This document shows positions 8,775-16,809 of a DNA stretch of 64,000 nucleotides, piece after piece (the stretch's first letter is position 1; the number at the start of each line of letters is the position of its first letter). The notes beneath the pieces are model-generated. The model ran no database searches. It was not told the DNA's origin and saw only the letters and a list, made by a program, of their open reading frames with translations. The translations under genes and the position numbers were made by a program. This DNA comes from Clostridium sp. TW13 (GTDB taxonomy: Bacteria; Bacillota; Clostridia; Clostridiales; Clostridiaceae): contig NZ_BROD01000001.1 in the NCBI RefSeq assembly GCF_024345225.1, forward strand, positions 1,684,362-1,748,361, read 5' to 3'.

Positions 8775-8820
8775 ATTATAATATATTTTATAAACATCTA
8801 ATTATTCAATTTTCAAAGAA
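8775..8820 (-). promoter_or_regulatory. shared promoter module, copy 2 (for the gene at 7623)
   Basis: TTCTTTGAAAATTGAATA on the minus strand, then TTTATAAAATATAT and TATAAT (complement 8775-8780). The long leader that follows contains GGTAAATTATTGTG, a variant of the shared leader motif. Confidence 0.55.
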
Positions 8821-8884
8821 CATCTTTCTCATTACTTTTACTGTTAAAGTAATGCTTAATAATCTCTTAGAATTGAGTATTAAA

Positions 8885-8920
8885 AAAATCGCAAATCCAA
8901 TCTCTTGAATAAACGATTTT
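8885..8920 (-). terminator. terminator in a three-copy intergenic repeat
   Basis: AAATCG...CGATTT arms with an inner CCAA/TTGA region around the loop TCTC; it follows the nucleotidyltransferase gene at 8970. About 90 surrounding bases are repeated at 10665-10765, and half of them at 2233-2295. Confidence 0.6.
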
Positions 8921-8969
8921 ACAATTTAGTCTTTAATTTTATTAATTAATCATTAAAGAATATTCCGTC

Positions 8970-9638
8970 TTAAAATTCTTTGAAAAGATTATTAAAAAGA
9001 ACTTCTATTTGGGAATCCACTTTATATTCTTTGCAAAATTTATTAAAAATACTTTTAATATCATCTTCAAAGTTATTGTTAAAACTTAAATTAGTAATAT
9101 TCAATGAAATAATATTCTCTTTAATTTCTTCTAGTAAATCATATGCACTGTCAGTTTTATTAGATAGATACTTTATAGTTCCTCTATGCAATAACCTTAA
9201 TGCCTTATACCATTCTGGTCTAGTAGGTATGTAACTAGATTCTACTTGTTTTCTTATAATTTCTTTATTATCAATGATAAAGTTTGTATCATATTTCAAA
9301 AGAACTCTACTGTTTATCAAATCTTCTTGTGAAATTGTCTTTCTTATATCTAAATCTACAGCAGTCGTATCTTGATAAACCAAGATTATAATACCTTTGG
9401 GATTTTCGGTAAAGTTCGTCATTACTGGAGTACCATAAAGTGTAATTATTTCATCAACTTTAGTGCAATCTAAATCACCTAAAATTATTAAATCAATATC
9501 TGAGAATTTTGTTGCTGTACCTTTTGCTAAAGAACCTTTCAAAATCATTGAAAATCCATTATCTTTACAAAATTCATAGACGTATTCAATATAAGTTTTA
9601 TAATTTGGTGAAGGATAATTTATATCAAAGTCAAACAT
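8970..9638 (-). CDS. nucleotidyltransferase domain protein
   Basis: A 222-residue Pol-beta-type nucleotidyltransferase. ILKGSLAKGTATKFSDIDLI holds G35-S36 and D47/D49, and AVDLDIRK supplies the third acidic residue (D95 or D97). This full triad suggests an active enzyme. The C-terminal half is helical. The start at 9638 is favoured by AAAGGA nine bases upstream; a longer frame from 9737 would run through the promoter. The leader carries ATAGTAAATTATGATG, the shared motif. Target molecule unknown. Confidence 0.8.
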   Translation of the reverse strand: MFDFDINYPSPNYKTYIEYVYEFCKDNGFSMILKGSLAKGTATKFSDIDLIILGDLDCTKVDEIITLYGTPVMTNFTENPKGIIILVYQDTTAVDLDIRKTISQEDLINSRVLLKYDTNFIIDNKEIIRKQVESSYIPTRPEWYKALRLLHRGTIKYLSNKTDSAYDLLEEIKENIISLNITNLSFNNNFEDDIKSIFNKFCKEYKVDSQIEVLFNNLFKEF

Positions 9639-9695
9639 AATAAATTCCTTTCTAAAATTAGTAAATGTTTCATCATAATTTACTATTCTACATTT

Positions 9696-9742
9696 ATCAT
9701 AGCATATTTTGTAAAAACCATATTGTTCAAATTTCAAAGAGC
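9696..9742 (-). promoter_or_regulatory. shared promoter module, copy 3 (for the gene at 8970)
   Basis: Minus strand: CTCTTTGAAATTTGAACA, TTTTTACAAAATATGC, TATGAT (complement 9696-9701). Its upstream edge abuts the truncated flavoprotein at 9757. Confidence 0.55.
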
Positions 9743-9756
9743 ATTTTTATAACTTA

Positions 9757-10011
9757 CTACGTCAAATATACACATTGCGAAGTATAACAACTTCTAATTA
9801 TCCTATTAATATCATCATGCTGAATACATTTTGAAGTATTATGATAGGTTCTACATCCTTTACAAAAACTAATATCAAAATCATCAATACATATACTTCT
9901 TACATCATATCTTACTTTCAAACAATCAATGACTATATTTACTATTTCACCAGTTGCTCCATTTCTCACTGGACTACAATTCATTACTAATACTTTCACA
10001 CTATTCACCAC
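9757..10011 (-). pseudogene. NADPH-dependent FMN reductase/flavodoxin-like, C-terminally truncated
   Basis: The first ~70 residues are a good flavodoxin-like FMN-binding start: KVLVMNCSPVRNGATGEIV (the phosphate loop C/GSPR.ngnT) and the CKGCRTYHNTSKCIQHDD segment typical of iron-sulfur-flavoprotein or NAD(P)H-dependent reductases of about 180 residues. After residue ~72 the frame runs into sequence shared with the intergenic repeat at 3030-3070 and stops. The last half of the protein is therefore missing. Starts are GTG codons; ribosome binding is weak. Confidence 0.7.
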
Positions 10012-10056
10012 TACAGATTACTATTTATTGGTATAATATTTCATTAGAATTTCAAT

Positions 10057-10323
10057 CTATTCTTTTATCTTATGAGCGGTAATAATAGTATAACTATATG
10101 CATTAACTGTTATTTCACAATTATCTATGTGTACATACCAATTCTTTCCTCTTCTAACTATTATGGCATTGGATTTTAGTATTTTGTCCATGCACCATTT
10201 TACTACATCGTCCACATCTAAAAAAAGATTCTTTTTAATTCGTCCAATTCCCAACTCAGTTGTATGCAACTTATCTAAGTTCTGTATAAATCCGCATTTA
10301 TCATCATTCATTTTTGTTACCAT
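10057..10323 (-). CDS. DUF3781 family protein
   Basis: An 88-residue protein matching DUF3781: LHTTELGIGRIKKNL in the first third, DDVVKWCMDKI in the middle, then RRGKNWYVHID and AYSYTIITAHK at the end. No function is established. GAGGGG lies five bases before the ATG. The leader has the shared motif (TTACTATTTA at 10341-10350, plus strand) and the promoter is module copy 4. Confidence 0.75.
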   Translation of the reverse strand: MVTKMNDDKCGFIQNLDKLHTTELGIGRIKKNLFLDVDDVVKWCMDKILKSNAIIVRRGKNWYVHIDNCEITVNAYSYTIITAHKIKE

Positions 10324-10388
10324 GTATTCCCCTCACAAAATTACTATTTATATTACTCAACCTTTAATGATAATTTACCTTTTGGTTA

Positions 10389-10434
10389 ATTATAGCATAT
10401 TTTGTAAATGTCACACTATTCAATTTTCAAAGAC
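10389..10434 (-). promoter_or_regulatory. shared promoter module, copy 4 (for the DUF3781 gene)
   Basis: Minus strand: TCTTTGAAAATTGAATAGTG, ATTTACAAAATATGC, TATAAT (complement 10389-10394). It is one of the two closest copies to that at 2986. Confidence 0.6.
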
Positions 10435-10439
10435 CTTAT

Positions 10440-10618
10440 CCATTAATTACTGCGTCAAATCTACACATATGGTATTAATTTAGTATTAACATATTCAAAA
10501 CCAAGTTTTTTATATCTTATATAATTATTTACATAATAGCATTAGTGTTTTTATTAAAACAATCTCATATTTAACTCATAAAAAAATGAGTCACCTAAAA
10601 ACAGATTAGGTAGCTCAT
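10440..10618. repeat. mosaic intergenic repeat (GNAT-tail fragment plus terminator block)
   Basis: Bases 10440-10512 match 3034-3162 with an internal deletion and carry the 40-base GNAT tail. Bases 10516-10618 match 1621-1724, including the hairpin at 10586-10618. Two elements that are separate elsewhere are joined here. The gap 10324-10797 holds only these repeats, the promoter above and the terminator at 10688. Confidence 0.65.
10586..10618 (-). terminator. hairpin terminator, second copy of a duplicated block
   Basis: The same hairpin as at 1692-1724, with base changes on both arms that largely keep the pairing around the identical AAACAGA loop. Confidence 0.6.
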
Positions 10619-10687
10619 TCTATGTTAAAGCATTTTTCTTTGGTTACTTTTTAAAATTAAGCTAGTAGTTTAGAATTGAGTAATAAA

Positions 10688-10724
10688 AAAATCGTAAATT
10701 CAATCTCTTGAAAAATACGATTTT
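10688..10724 (-). terminator. terminator after the zinc-ribbon gene
   Basis: AAATCGTA pairs with TACGATTT and TTCAA with TTGAA around the loop TCTC. It is a better-paired version of the hairpin at 8885-8920 within the same repeat. Confidence 0.65.
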
Positions 10725-10797
10725 ATAATTTGTTATTTATTTTTATTAATTCTTAATATAGAAAAATATTATTTATTAAATTTCACTTGAATTATAC

Positions 10798-11055
10798 TTA
10801 TATCCAACGCTTAAGAGTTGGTAATAAGGCTGTCATTTCTTTTCTTGCCTCATCTTCTCCTATGGTTCTTCCTAAAATAGGTACAATTGTTTCAACCATT
10901 TCTTCCATAGATATGTTGGGATCAATAAATTTTCCGTCCTTATAACAATTTGTACAGTAAATACTTTTACTTCCGTCTTGTTCTATTGCTATGAAATGTG
11001 CATGCTCTTTGTTAAACGGCAACCCACAACTTTGACACATTTTTATTTCTGTCAT
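10798..11055 (-). CDS. zinc-ribbon protein
   Basis: An 85-residue protein with a putative zinc ribbon: CQSCGLPF near the N-terminus and YCTNCYKDGKF about 25 residues later, giving two CxxC pairs to hold zinc. The C-terminal part is helical (MEEMVETIVPILGRTIGEDEA). Family members are usually annotated only as putative zinc-ribbon proteins. The start at 11055 is chosen because AAAGGA lies 8-9 bases upstream, whereas an ATG three codons earlier touches it. Confidence 0.75.
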   Translation of the reverse strand: MTEIKMCQSCGLPFNKEHAHFIAIEQDGSKSIYCTNCYKDGKFIDPNISMEEMVETIVPILGRTIGEDEARKEMTALLPTLKRWI

Positions 11056-11130
11056 TCTTATCATTCCTTTCGTATAATGACATATGGTTACTTAATCAAC
11101 AGTTCATCTTGTGATTACTACTCTACTTTA

Positions 11131-11175
11131 ATTATAACATATTCAAAAAATACTATACTATTTAATTTTCAAAAG
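11131..11175 (-). promoter_or_regulatory. shared promoter module, copy 5 (for the zinc-ribbon gene)
   Basis: Minus strand: CTTTTGAAAATTAAATAG, then TTGAATATG and TATAAT (complement 11131-11136). More diverged than the other copies. Confidence 0.5.
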
Positions 11176-11182
11176 TACAATC

Positions 11183-11303
11183 TGACTGCTTTTAACTTTT
11201 CACTTGAAAATACATATAACGTTCAAAATGTATCCTGGAAAATTAACGTTTATATACTTCTTTTTTATGAATAGCAACATTAAATACAATCTATTCATTT
11301 TAA
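11183..11303 (+). pseudogene. broken copy of the small secreted protein genes that follow
   Basis: FNFSLENTYNVQNVSWK is encoded here, nearly identical to FNFSSENTYSVQNVSPK of the gene at 11445, and is stopped by a TAG at 11272. Past that stop the bases TACAATCTATTCATTT match the second paralogue at 11800 rather than the first, so the remnant looks chimeric. There is no signal peptide or start. Confidence 0.65.
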
Positions 11304-11444
11304 TTTTACAATACTTTCAACTGAACTAAAGTAAATTCTTTTCATTGAAGCACCATAATAAAATTTGAATATTTAATTTAAAGTTTCACATAATAAAATC
11401 GTTCATACTTATTGCTTAAACTAAAATCTTAAGGTGGTCGTATT

Positions 11445-11756
11445 ATGAAAAAGTTTTTACTAACATTCTTAATTTTAATATTTTTTTTATTTAATTTAAC
11501 AACTTGTACATTTGCTGCTAATGTTTTTAAAGAAGGCATTTACAAAGCTGCTGATTTTAACTTTTCATCTGAAAATACATATAGTGTTCAAAATGTATCT
11601 CCGAAAGATAGTGTTTATGTACTTCTTTTTGATGAAAACCAACTGCAAATGCAGGCTATACGCTTAGGACCAAAATCAGGAAAATATAATTTGTTACCAC
11701 TTAAGTCTGATTACAGAATTGCGATAGTTGGTAATGGAGATGTATTTATTGATTAG
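11445..11756 (+). CDS. small secreted protein, paralogue 1
   Basis: A 103-residue protein. Residues 1-25 form a signal peptide (KK, then a long leucine/isoleucine/phenylalanine core, ending TCTFAAN). The mature ~78 residues look beta-rich: FKEGIYKAADFNFSSENTY, then VYVLLFDENQ, ending YRIAIVGNGDVFID. The family is unknown to me. It pairs with a 105-residue paralogue 43 bases downstream on the same strand, and a broken third copy lies just upstream. AAGGTGG is a plausible ribosome binding site. Confidence 0.7.
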   Translation: MKKFLLTFLILIFFLFNLTTCTFAANVFKEGIYKAADFNFSSENTYSVQNVSPKDSVYVLLFDENQLQMQAIRLGPKSGKYNLLPLKSDYRIAIVGNGDVFID

Positions 11757-11799
11757 ATAGAGAAATTTATATTAATAATTTGGAGGATGATTTTATATC

Positions 11800-12117
11800 A
11801 TGAAAAAAAATATTGCACTAACATTAATTTTAGTATGTTTATTCTTTAATTCTATTGCATTAATTCCTGCATTTGCAACAACTTCATTTAAAGAAGGTGT
11901 TTATCAATTATCTAACCTCAATGTTACACCAAAAAATCGTTATACTATTCAAAATATATCACCTGATAGTGGTGTTTATGTGGCAATTTTTGATGAAGAG
12001 CAACGACAAATACAATCTATTCATTTATCCCCTAAATCAGAGAATTATAGCTTGATTCCTCTTGAACCTACCTATAGAATTGTGATTGTTGGAAAAGGTG
12101 AAGTGATTATTGCTTAA
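11800..12117 (+). CDS. small secreted protein, paralogue 2
   Basis: A 105-residue paralogue of the preceding gene: signal peptide to about residue 27 (ALIPAFATT), then the same block order FKEGVYQLSNLNVTP, VYVAIFDEEQRQIQS, LSPKSENYSLIPL and YRIVIVGKGEVIIA. GGAGG precedes the start. The pair may be co-transcribed. Extracellular function unknown; the conserved GVY/DEEQ pattern is not one I recognise. Confidence 0.7.
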   Translation: MKKNIALTLILVCLFFNSIALIPAFATTSFKEGVYQLSNLNVTPKNRYTIQNISPDSGVYVAIFDEEQRQIQSIHLSPKSENYSLIPLEPTYRIVIVGKGEVIIA

Positions 12118-12243
12118 AGAGAATTATACAATTGAACAGCTTGGTAAAAGGCATTAAATTTTCAAGTATAAATAACCACCTCTACAATCTAGAGCTCTGC
12201 AAGCATAAATGATATACTCATAATCTCCATACTAGTTTTGATA

Positions 12244-13104
12244 TTAGATATTCATGGTTTTTGGGGGCTGAATACATTTGTAAGCGAATTCCGCTATGTA
12301 CAGCTCTCTAAAACCTAGACTATCATATAATTCCCTAGCATTATTTCCAATAACACACCATAATACCACTTCTTTATAACCTCGATTATATATTTCATTG
12401 CATAAATACATCACAAATTTTTTTCCTATACCTTGTTCTTGTAAATCTGTTCTCACTGATACGCTACCCATTTCATTTCCTTCTAAATGTCCATGTGCAG
12501 CAATTTCATCATTTTCTTCGTATGTAAAACGATTGGCTGTATCTGCACTCCACGCTTCACGATTTCTTTCACTTGGCTGCTCAACTATAGAATCTGGGAA
12601 ATCACCTACTTTGATGCGCATTTCATGAAAAGCCTGTGCATACAAAGCATGACTTTTTGGGTAGTCTTCATCAATATATAACCTTACAGGTAACTCACCA
12701 ATTGCAAATTTTCCTTGTGTGTGTTTCATATAAGCACTTGAAAAATTCCTTTCATAGCCCAACTTCCTTGCGAACTTTTTGGACATCTCATTATCAGCAT
12801 GAAAATTTGTGATGATTTTGCTTGTTTCTTTACACAGTTTATTTTCATAATACTGAACCACAGATTTCCCTATTCCTTTTCGTCTATATTGTGTTGCCGC
12901 AAATACGATTAAGCAAGATACTTTTTTTCCTGGTATTATTAGTGCTACTGCAACAATTTCCCTTTCTATATACACAACAGCCAGTGTTTCTGGTTGATTA
13001 TGTAATGCCCATAAAAAGTTTTCATTTGTTTTCATATCTTTAAGTAACATTTCTCGTACCACAGCATACTCATTTTCACTTATTTGTTTATATATAAGTT
13101 TCAT
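12244..13104 (-). CDS. tandem-domain GNAT acetyltransferase
   Basis: A 286-residue protein with two GNAT domains. The first has ATQYRRKGIGKSVVQYY (about residues 74-90); the second has RTDLQEQGIGKKFVMYL (about 225-241), each followed by the usual N-x-x-A/L...GF end (KKFARKLGYERNF; ARELYDSLGFREL). Only one site may be catalytic in such fusions. The start at 13104 is set by GGGAGAG eight bases upstream. The substrate is unknown. Confidence 0.85.
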   Translation of the reverse strand: MKLIYKQISENEYAVVREMLLKDMKTNENFLWALHNQPETLAVVYIEREIVAVALIIPGKKVSCLIVFAATQYRRKGIGKSVVQYYENKLCKETSKIITNFHADNEMSKKFARKLGYERNFSSAYMKHTQGKFAIGELPVRLYIDEDYPKSHALYAQAFHEMRIKVGDFPDSIVEQPSERNREAWSADTANRFTYEENDEIAAHGHLEGNEMGSVSVRTDLQEQGIGKKFVMYLCNEIYNRGYKEVVLWCVIGNNARELYDSLGFRELYIAEFAYKCIQPPKTMNI

Positions 13105-13266
13105 TTTTTTTTCTCTCCCAATCATTTATCTTAGTATTATATATAATTCGAATTATAAATGATTTTAATTTTAAAAATTAGCTATCCTTTTTAGGATAAG
13201 AGTTTAACAACTCATTTTGAACCCGTGGTAATAGCAATGATATAAAAATATCTATGCAACTAATAA

Positions 13267-13989
13267 TTATCTATAATTTACTGGCACCTTATCACTAATC
13301 AATTTATATATTAAACTACTTGTTTTTTCCACGAATTCTTTAAATTCATGTTCTGAAAAAAATATATATTCATCTCTTTGTTGCTTTACATCAAGATTAT
13401 CTTTGGCAATGATAATTTTTCTAGCTATAGCACCTTTGGGCAGATAATCTAAATAATCAGGAAAATCAGTTATTCTATTTAAAATAGTATTATATTTTGA
13501 ATTAGGATTAGCCTTTAAATAATTAAATTCCTGTACATAGATATCATTAAAGATATTCTGCTTTCCAAACACTTTTTTTAAAGTATCAGAATCCTCAGAA
13601 TAACCTCTAATTTCTCTATATAAGTTCTCCTTGCTTTTCACTCTATTAAATATATTTTTAACACGCTCATCATCTCTTACAAATTTTTGAAACTCAACAT
13701 CAGTAATTAGGTGAGAATAATATCCTAATAGGAATGAAATATGTTCATTAGAATCAAATTCCTTATCTTTGATATATTCATCAAAAAAACTTTCGTAATC
13801 TGCTGTCAGTTTACTTTTCCCATTCATCCAATGTGTAACTTCTCTTGGTGGCGTAAATTCACTCCAATCTTCATTTTCAACATTGCAATCTGGTGCAATA
13901 TTTCCTACAGCAAAACCTCTTTCATCCAAGTTAATGCCTTTTTTAAATAGATTGTCTACTATCATCATATGAGTAATCCAAGTTGCCAT
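13267..13989 (-). CDS. zinc-dependent phospholipase C-like protein
   Basis: A 240-residue protein of the zinc-dependent phospholipase C/ S1-P1 nuclease superfamily: WITHMMIVDNLF near the N-terminus, GNIAPDCN at residues 29-36, WMNGKSK, and FLLGYYSHLITDVEFQ around residue 105, which carry the His/Asp zinc ligands. There is no signal peptide, so it would act in the cytoplasm, as do many clostridial members of unknown activity. AAAGGAG precedes the ATG. Confidence 0.75.
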   Translation of the reverse strand: MATWITHMMIVDNLFKKGINLDERGFAVGNIAPDCNVENEDWSEFTPPREVTHWMNGKSKLTADYESFFDEYIKDKEFDSNEHISFLLGYYSHLITDVEFQKFVRDDERVKNIFNRVKSKENLYREIRGYSEDSDTLKKVFGKQNIFNDIYVQEFNYLKANPNSKYNTILNRITDFPDYLDYLPKGAIARKIIIAKDNLDVKQQRDEYIFFSEHEFKEFVEKTSSLIYKLISDKVPVNYR

Positions 13990-14072
13990 AATTTATTTCT
14001 CCTTTAAATTTTAATTATTTATTTTATTGTTTATATATAATCTGATCTACAAATTAGAATTTATCGTTCTGT

Positions 14073-14519
14073 TTAAAGCAATTTCTCTAACTCTGTTCTT
14101 AAACTCTTTTTCATTTCTTCCAGTTCTTCATCAGACGGTATATACTTCTCACTGTACATTTCCTCTTTTGATAATTTCCAAACAGGTCCAGGATTTGGTG
14201 TATCTCCTGCACGTCTTGGGAACAAGTGCCAATGCATATGCACTCCGTCTCCTTGGCCTAATAGCTCATAATTTAATTTATCAGGCTTAAATGCATTGTA
14301 TGTAGCCTCAGCCACTAATGACATTTCATTTAAGAACTTCTCTCTAAAATCCTTCTCTAAAAAATGTATTTCAGTAGCGTGTACCTTACATAAAAATAAA
14401 GTATATCCTTTAAAACGTTGATAATCCCCTAATACGACATAACCAGTTGCTAATTCCTTAACAAAATATCTGTTTTTCCCTTCAAGCGTTTCTTGAATTC
14501 TATCACATACTCCACACAT
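14073..14519 (-). CDS. HIT family nucleotide hydrolase/transferase
   Basis: A 148-residue protein with the histidine triad GVHMHWHLFPRR (H94, H96, H98), the active-site motif of HIT enzymes that hydrolyse nucleoside phosphoramidates or dinucleoside polyphosphates. CGVCDRI at the N-terminus could bind zinc together with a later residue. The C-terminal tail is charged and helical. GGGGAG lies seven bases before the ATG. Confidence 0.85.
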   Translation of the reverse strand: MCGVCDRIQETLEGKNRYFVKELATGYVVLGDYQRFKGYTLFLCKVHATEIHFLEKDFREKFLNEMSLVAEATYNAFKPDKLNYELLGQGDGVHMHWHLFPRRAGDTPNPGPVWKLSKEEMYSEKYIPSDEELEEMKKSLRTELEKLL

Positions 14520-14550
14520 ACATATCTCCCCTTCAAATTAAAATTTGTTC

Positions 14551-15372
14551 TTATGACACAGTATTTATTTCTTCAATAAATGAATATACTTTTTCTGACC
14601 AATCCCAAACATCCTTACAATTATTATTTATATAATATGTTCTATCTGTTAAATCATATGGAATAATTTCTTCAACTATTTTTTGATATTCTTCTGGAAT
14701 TATAATAGCATTTACATAATCAGCAATGACTACTTCATCTTTTACCTTTATAGGTAAAAAACCATCATGAATTGCATTAGGATGTTTTTCTAATTTTTCA
14801 TATTCAAAATAAAATCTTATCCCAGGCGTTAAATTAATTCCCATATCTTCATCAGTTGGAGGTCTGTCCATTTTTCTTTCCATAACCAACCTATCACCTG
14901 CCTGACAATTTCCCCATGTAAACATCACATAATGGAAAAAATCCGCTGGGTCATTTGCAGCATTCCTAGGTTCTTTAGCCAGTATTTCAGCAGGCAATCT
15001 TCTTGCATTTACAGCTGATAATAATTTTCCACACTCAAATATTTTTATTGCATTTTCTAATGGTGATGTGTGGCATATAAATTGTGTCATACATCCTTTT
15101 CTATACCTACACGCAGTACATTCTGTAATCTTTTTTGGTTTATTGGGATTTGAATATTTTTCTGGTTCTAATAATGCTTTATTTATTTTTTCTATAATAT
15201 CATCACTATCGGATATTATTTCAGTTTTTCTCCCATTAAATTTCTCATAATTTATAAAATCAATTATATTTTTCATTTCCCAGTCGGTTATATTAGGATA
15301 ATTAGATAACCTCTTATATAGGACGCCATCCCATAATTCAGTACAATCGTGATTACATATATTTATTTTCAT
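14551..15372 (-). CDS. hypothetical cysteine-rich protein with ART-like motif
   Basis: A 273-residue protein of no family I can name firmly. A central cysteine cluster, CTACRYRKGC, could bind a metal. It is followed at once by FICHTSPLENAIKIFECGKL, whose H-x-S...I...G-x-L spacing recalls the NAD-binding first strand of DarT-like ADP-ribosyltransferases, and by FTWGNCQAGDRLVMERKM and TPGIRFYFEYEKL. I treat an ADP-ribosyltransferase fold as a possibility only. Start ATG at 15372 has CGAGGT upstream and the shared leader motif with a tail TATTACTCAAT identical to that of the DUF3781 gene. Confidence 0.5.
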   Translation of the reverse strand: MKINICNHDCTELWDGVLYKRLSNYPNITDWEMKNIIDFINYEKFNGRKTEIISDSDDIIEKINKALLEPEKYSNPNKPKKITECTACRYRKGCMTQFICHTSPLENAIKIFECGKLLSAVNARRLPAEILAKEPRNAANDPADFFHYVMFTWGNCQAGDRLVMERKMDRPPTDEDMGINLTPGIRFYFEYEKLEKHPNAIHDGFLPIKVKDEVVIADYVNAIIIPEEYQKIVEEIIPYDLTDRTYYINNNCKDVWDWSEKVYSFIEEINTVS

Positions 15373-15485
15373 TCACAATATTACCTCGTTAAATCACTAT
15401 TTATATTACTCAATCTTAAATTTGAATTTGCGATAATAAACAATCTATTTTCTGTGAGCATAGTAAATATCTTTCGTCCTTAACA

Positions 15486-16373
15486 TTAATGACACGTATC
15501 TTTTATCTGACTAGCAATAGCTTCCACTATGCATTGCCATGTACCCTTAGGCATGTCATGCCCCATTCCTTCGATTAAAAGTAATTTAGAATTAGGTATT
15601 GTGCGTGCAGTATCTTTTCCTGCTTCAACTGGAAATAATGGATCTTCAGTTCCGTGGATTACTAGAGTTGGAATTGTTAATAATGAAAGGTATTGTCTCC
15701 TATCCCCATTAGCAACTATCGCTGCATTTTGGCGTATAGATCCTAGTGGATAATAAGAACGATCATAGCTTTCTTCACAATACCACCTTCCGCGTTCTTC
15801 TTCAAAAGGAAATCCCTTACTCCAAATATTTTTCCACATACGTAAAGTATATTCAATATATGCATCCCGCTCAGCTGGAGGTGTTGCTGTAACAATCGCC
15901 AATGTTTCTGGTGATATTTGAGGATTATTCGGATTACCTGTGGATGACATAATAGAAATTAAACTACATATACGGGAAGGATGCCTATAGGCAAAAACCT
16001 GAGCAATCATCCCTCCCATAGAAGCACCACAGATATGAGCTTTCTTTATTTCCAATGCATCTAGCAAACCAGCCACATCATCAGCCATATCTTCCAATGT
16101 ATATGCTGTCTTAATTGGTTTTCCATCTTGTGCTGCTTGGTATATGCTTTTCATATCAGGAATACCAGCTGAATCGAATTTTGTAGACAATCCCGCATCG
16201 CGGTTATCAAAGCGTATAACTTGTATATTATCCTTTGCAAGCATTTCACAAAAATCTGGTTCCCAAAAGTTTAACTGAGCACCATTTCCTGCAATAAGTA
16301 CTATTGTAGGATTCGTCTTTTCCCCAAAAACTTCATATTCAATTTGTATGCCATTTGCCTTTATGTGTGCCAT
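15486..16373 (-). CDS. alpha/beta hydrolase
   Basis: A 295-residue alpha/beta-hydrolase. The nucleophile elbow is GASMGGM (S118), the acid is in VIHGTEDPLFP and the histidine in EGMGHDMPKG; IVLIAGNGAQLNFWE forms the oxyanion-hole strand. The order and length match the large esterase/C-C hydrolase group. AAGGGGG precedes the ATG. A shared leader (AATTACTATTTATTT near 16444) and promoter module copy 6 lie upstream. Confidence 0.85.
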   Translation of the reverse strand: MAHIKANGIQIEYEVFGEKTNPTIVLIAGNGAQLNFWEPDFCEMLAKDNIQVIRFDNRDAGLSTKFDSAGIPDMKSIYQAAQDGKPIKTAYTLEDMADDVAGLLDALEIKKAHICGASMGGMIAQVFAYRHPSRICSLISIMSSTGNPNNPQISPETLAIVTATPPAERDAYIEYTLRMWKNIWSKGFPFEEERGRWYCEESYDRSYYPLGSIRQNAAIVANGDRRQYLSLLTIPTLVIHGTEDPLFPVEAGKDTARTIPNSKLLLIEGMGHDMPKGTWQCIVEAIASQIKDTCH

Positions 16374-16486
16374 AACATATATCCCCCTTAGTATTTTTAT
16401 ATTTATACCTTCTTAATCATGAACACATCACTAAAATCTACATAAATTACTATTTATTTCACTTTGGAAAATTAATTATTTCTTCT

Positions 16487-16510
16487 ATTATAACATATTT
16501 TGTAAAAGCA
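16487..16510 (-). promoter_or_regulatory. shared promoter module, copy 6 (core only)
   Basis: Minus strand: TTTTACAAAATATGT followed by TATAAT (complement 16487-16492), for the alpha/beta hydrolase gene. The upstream TTTGAAAATTGAA part is missing. Confidence 0.55.
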
Positions 16511-16665
16511 ATAACTCATATAGTTGATATTATTTTGTGATTTTTGTATTATTAAATTCTAAAATTTTGAAGAAGATATTGATAAGCACCAACTTACAAC
16601 TATACAGTCTTTTATTAAAAGCATTTTCATTTCAATATCAGCTAATCTATTTTTATATAGCAAAA

Positions 16666-16699
16666 AGACTGTAAGAAAGCACTAGCCTTATTACAGTCT
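16666..16699 (-). terminator. intrinsic terminator
   Basis: AGACTGTAA pairs with TTACAGTCT, followed on the minus strand by five T residues. It is the second of two hairpins downstream of the GNAT gene at 16810. Confidence 0.65.
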
Positions 16700-16735
16700 A
16701 AAATTCTAATTATTTCGCACACTAAAATAATCTGC

Positions 16736-16775
16736 TTAATTATAGTACTTTATATATATAAAGTACTATAATTAA
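16736..16775. terminator. perfect 40-base palindrome after a GNAT gene
   Basis: Bases 16736-16755 are the exact reverse complement of 16756-16775, an AT-rich palindrome with AGTACTTTATATATATAAAG at its centre. It lies 34 bases past the stop of the gene at 16810 and could serve as a terminator or cruciform. Confidence 0.6.
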
Positions 16776-16809
16776 ACTAAATAAGATAAAAATCAGTTAA
16801 ATGGATTGG

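Noticed and set aside
12398-12628. Plus-strand ORF of 76 codons
   Set aside because: Antisense shadow of the tandem GNAT gene at 12244.
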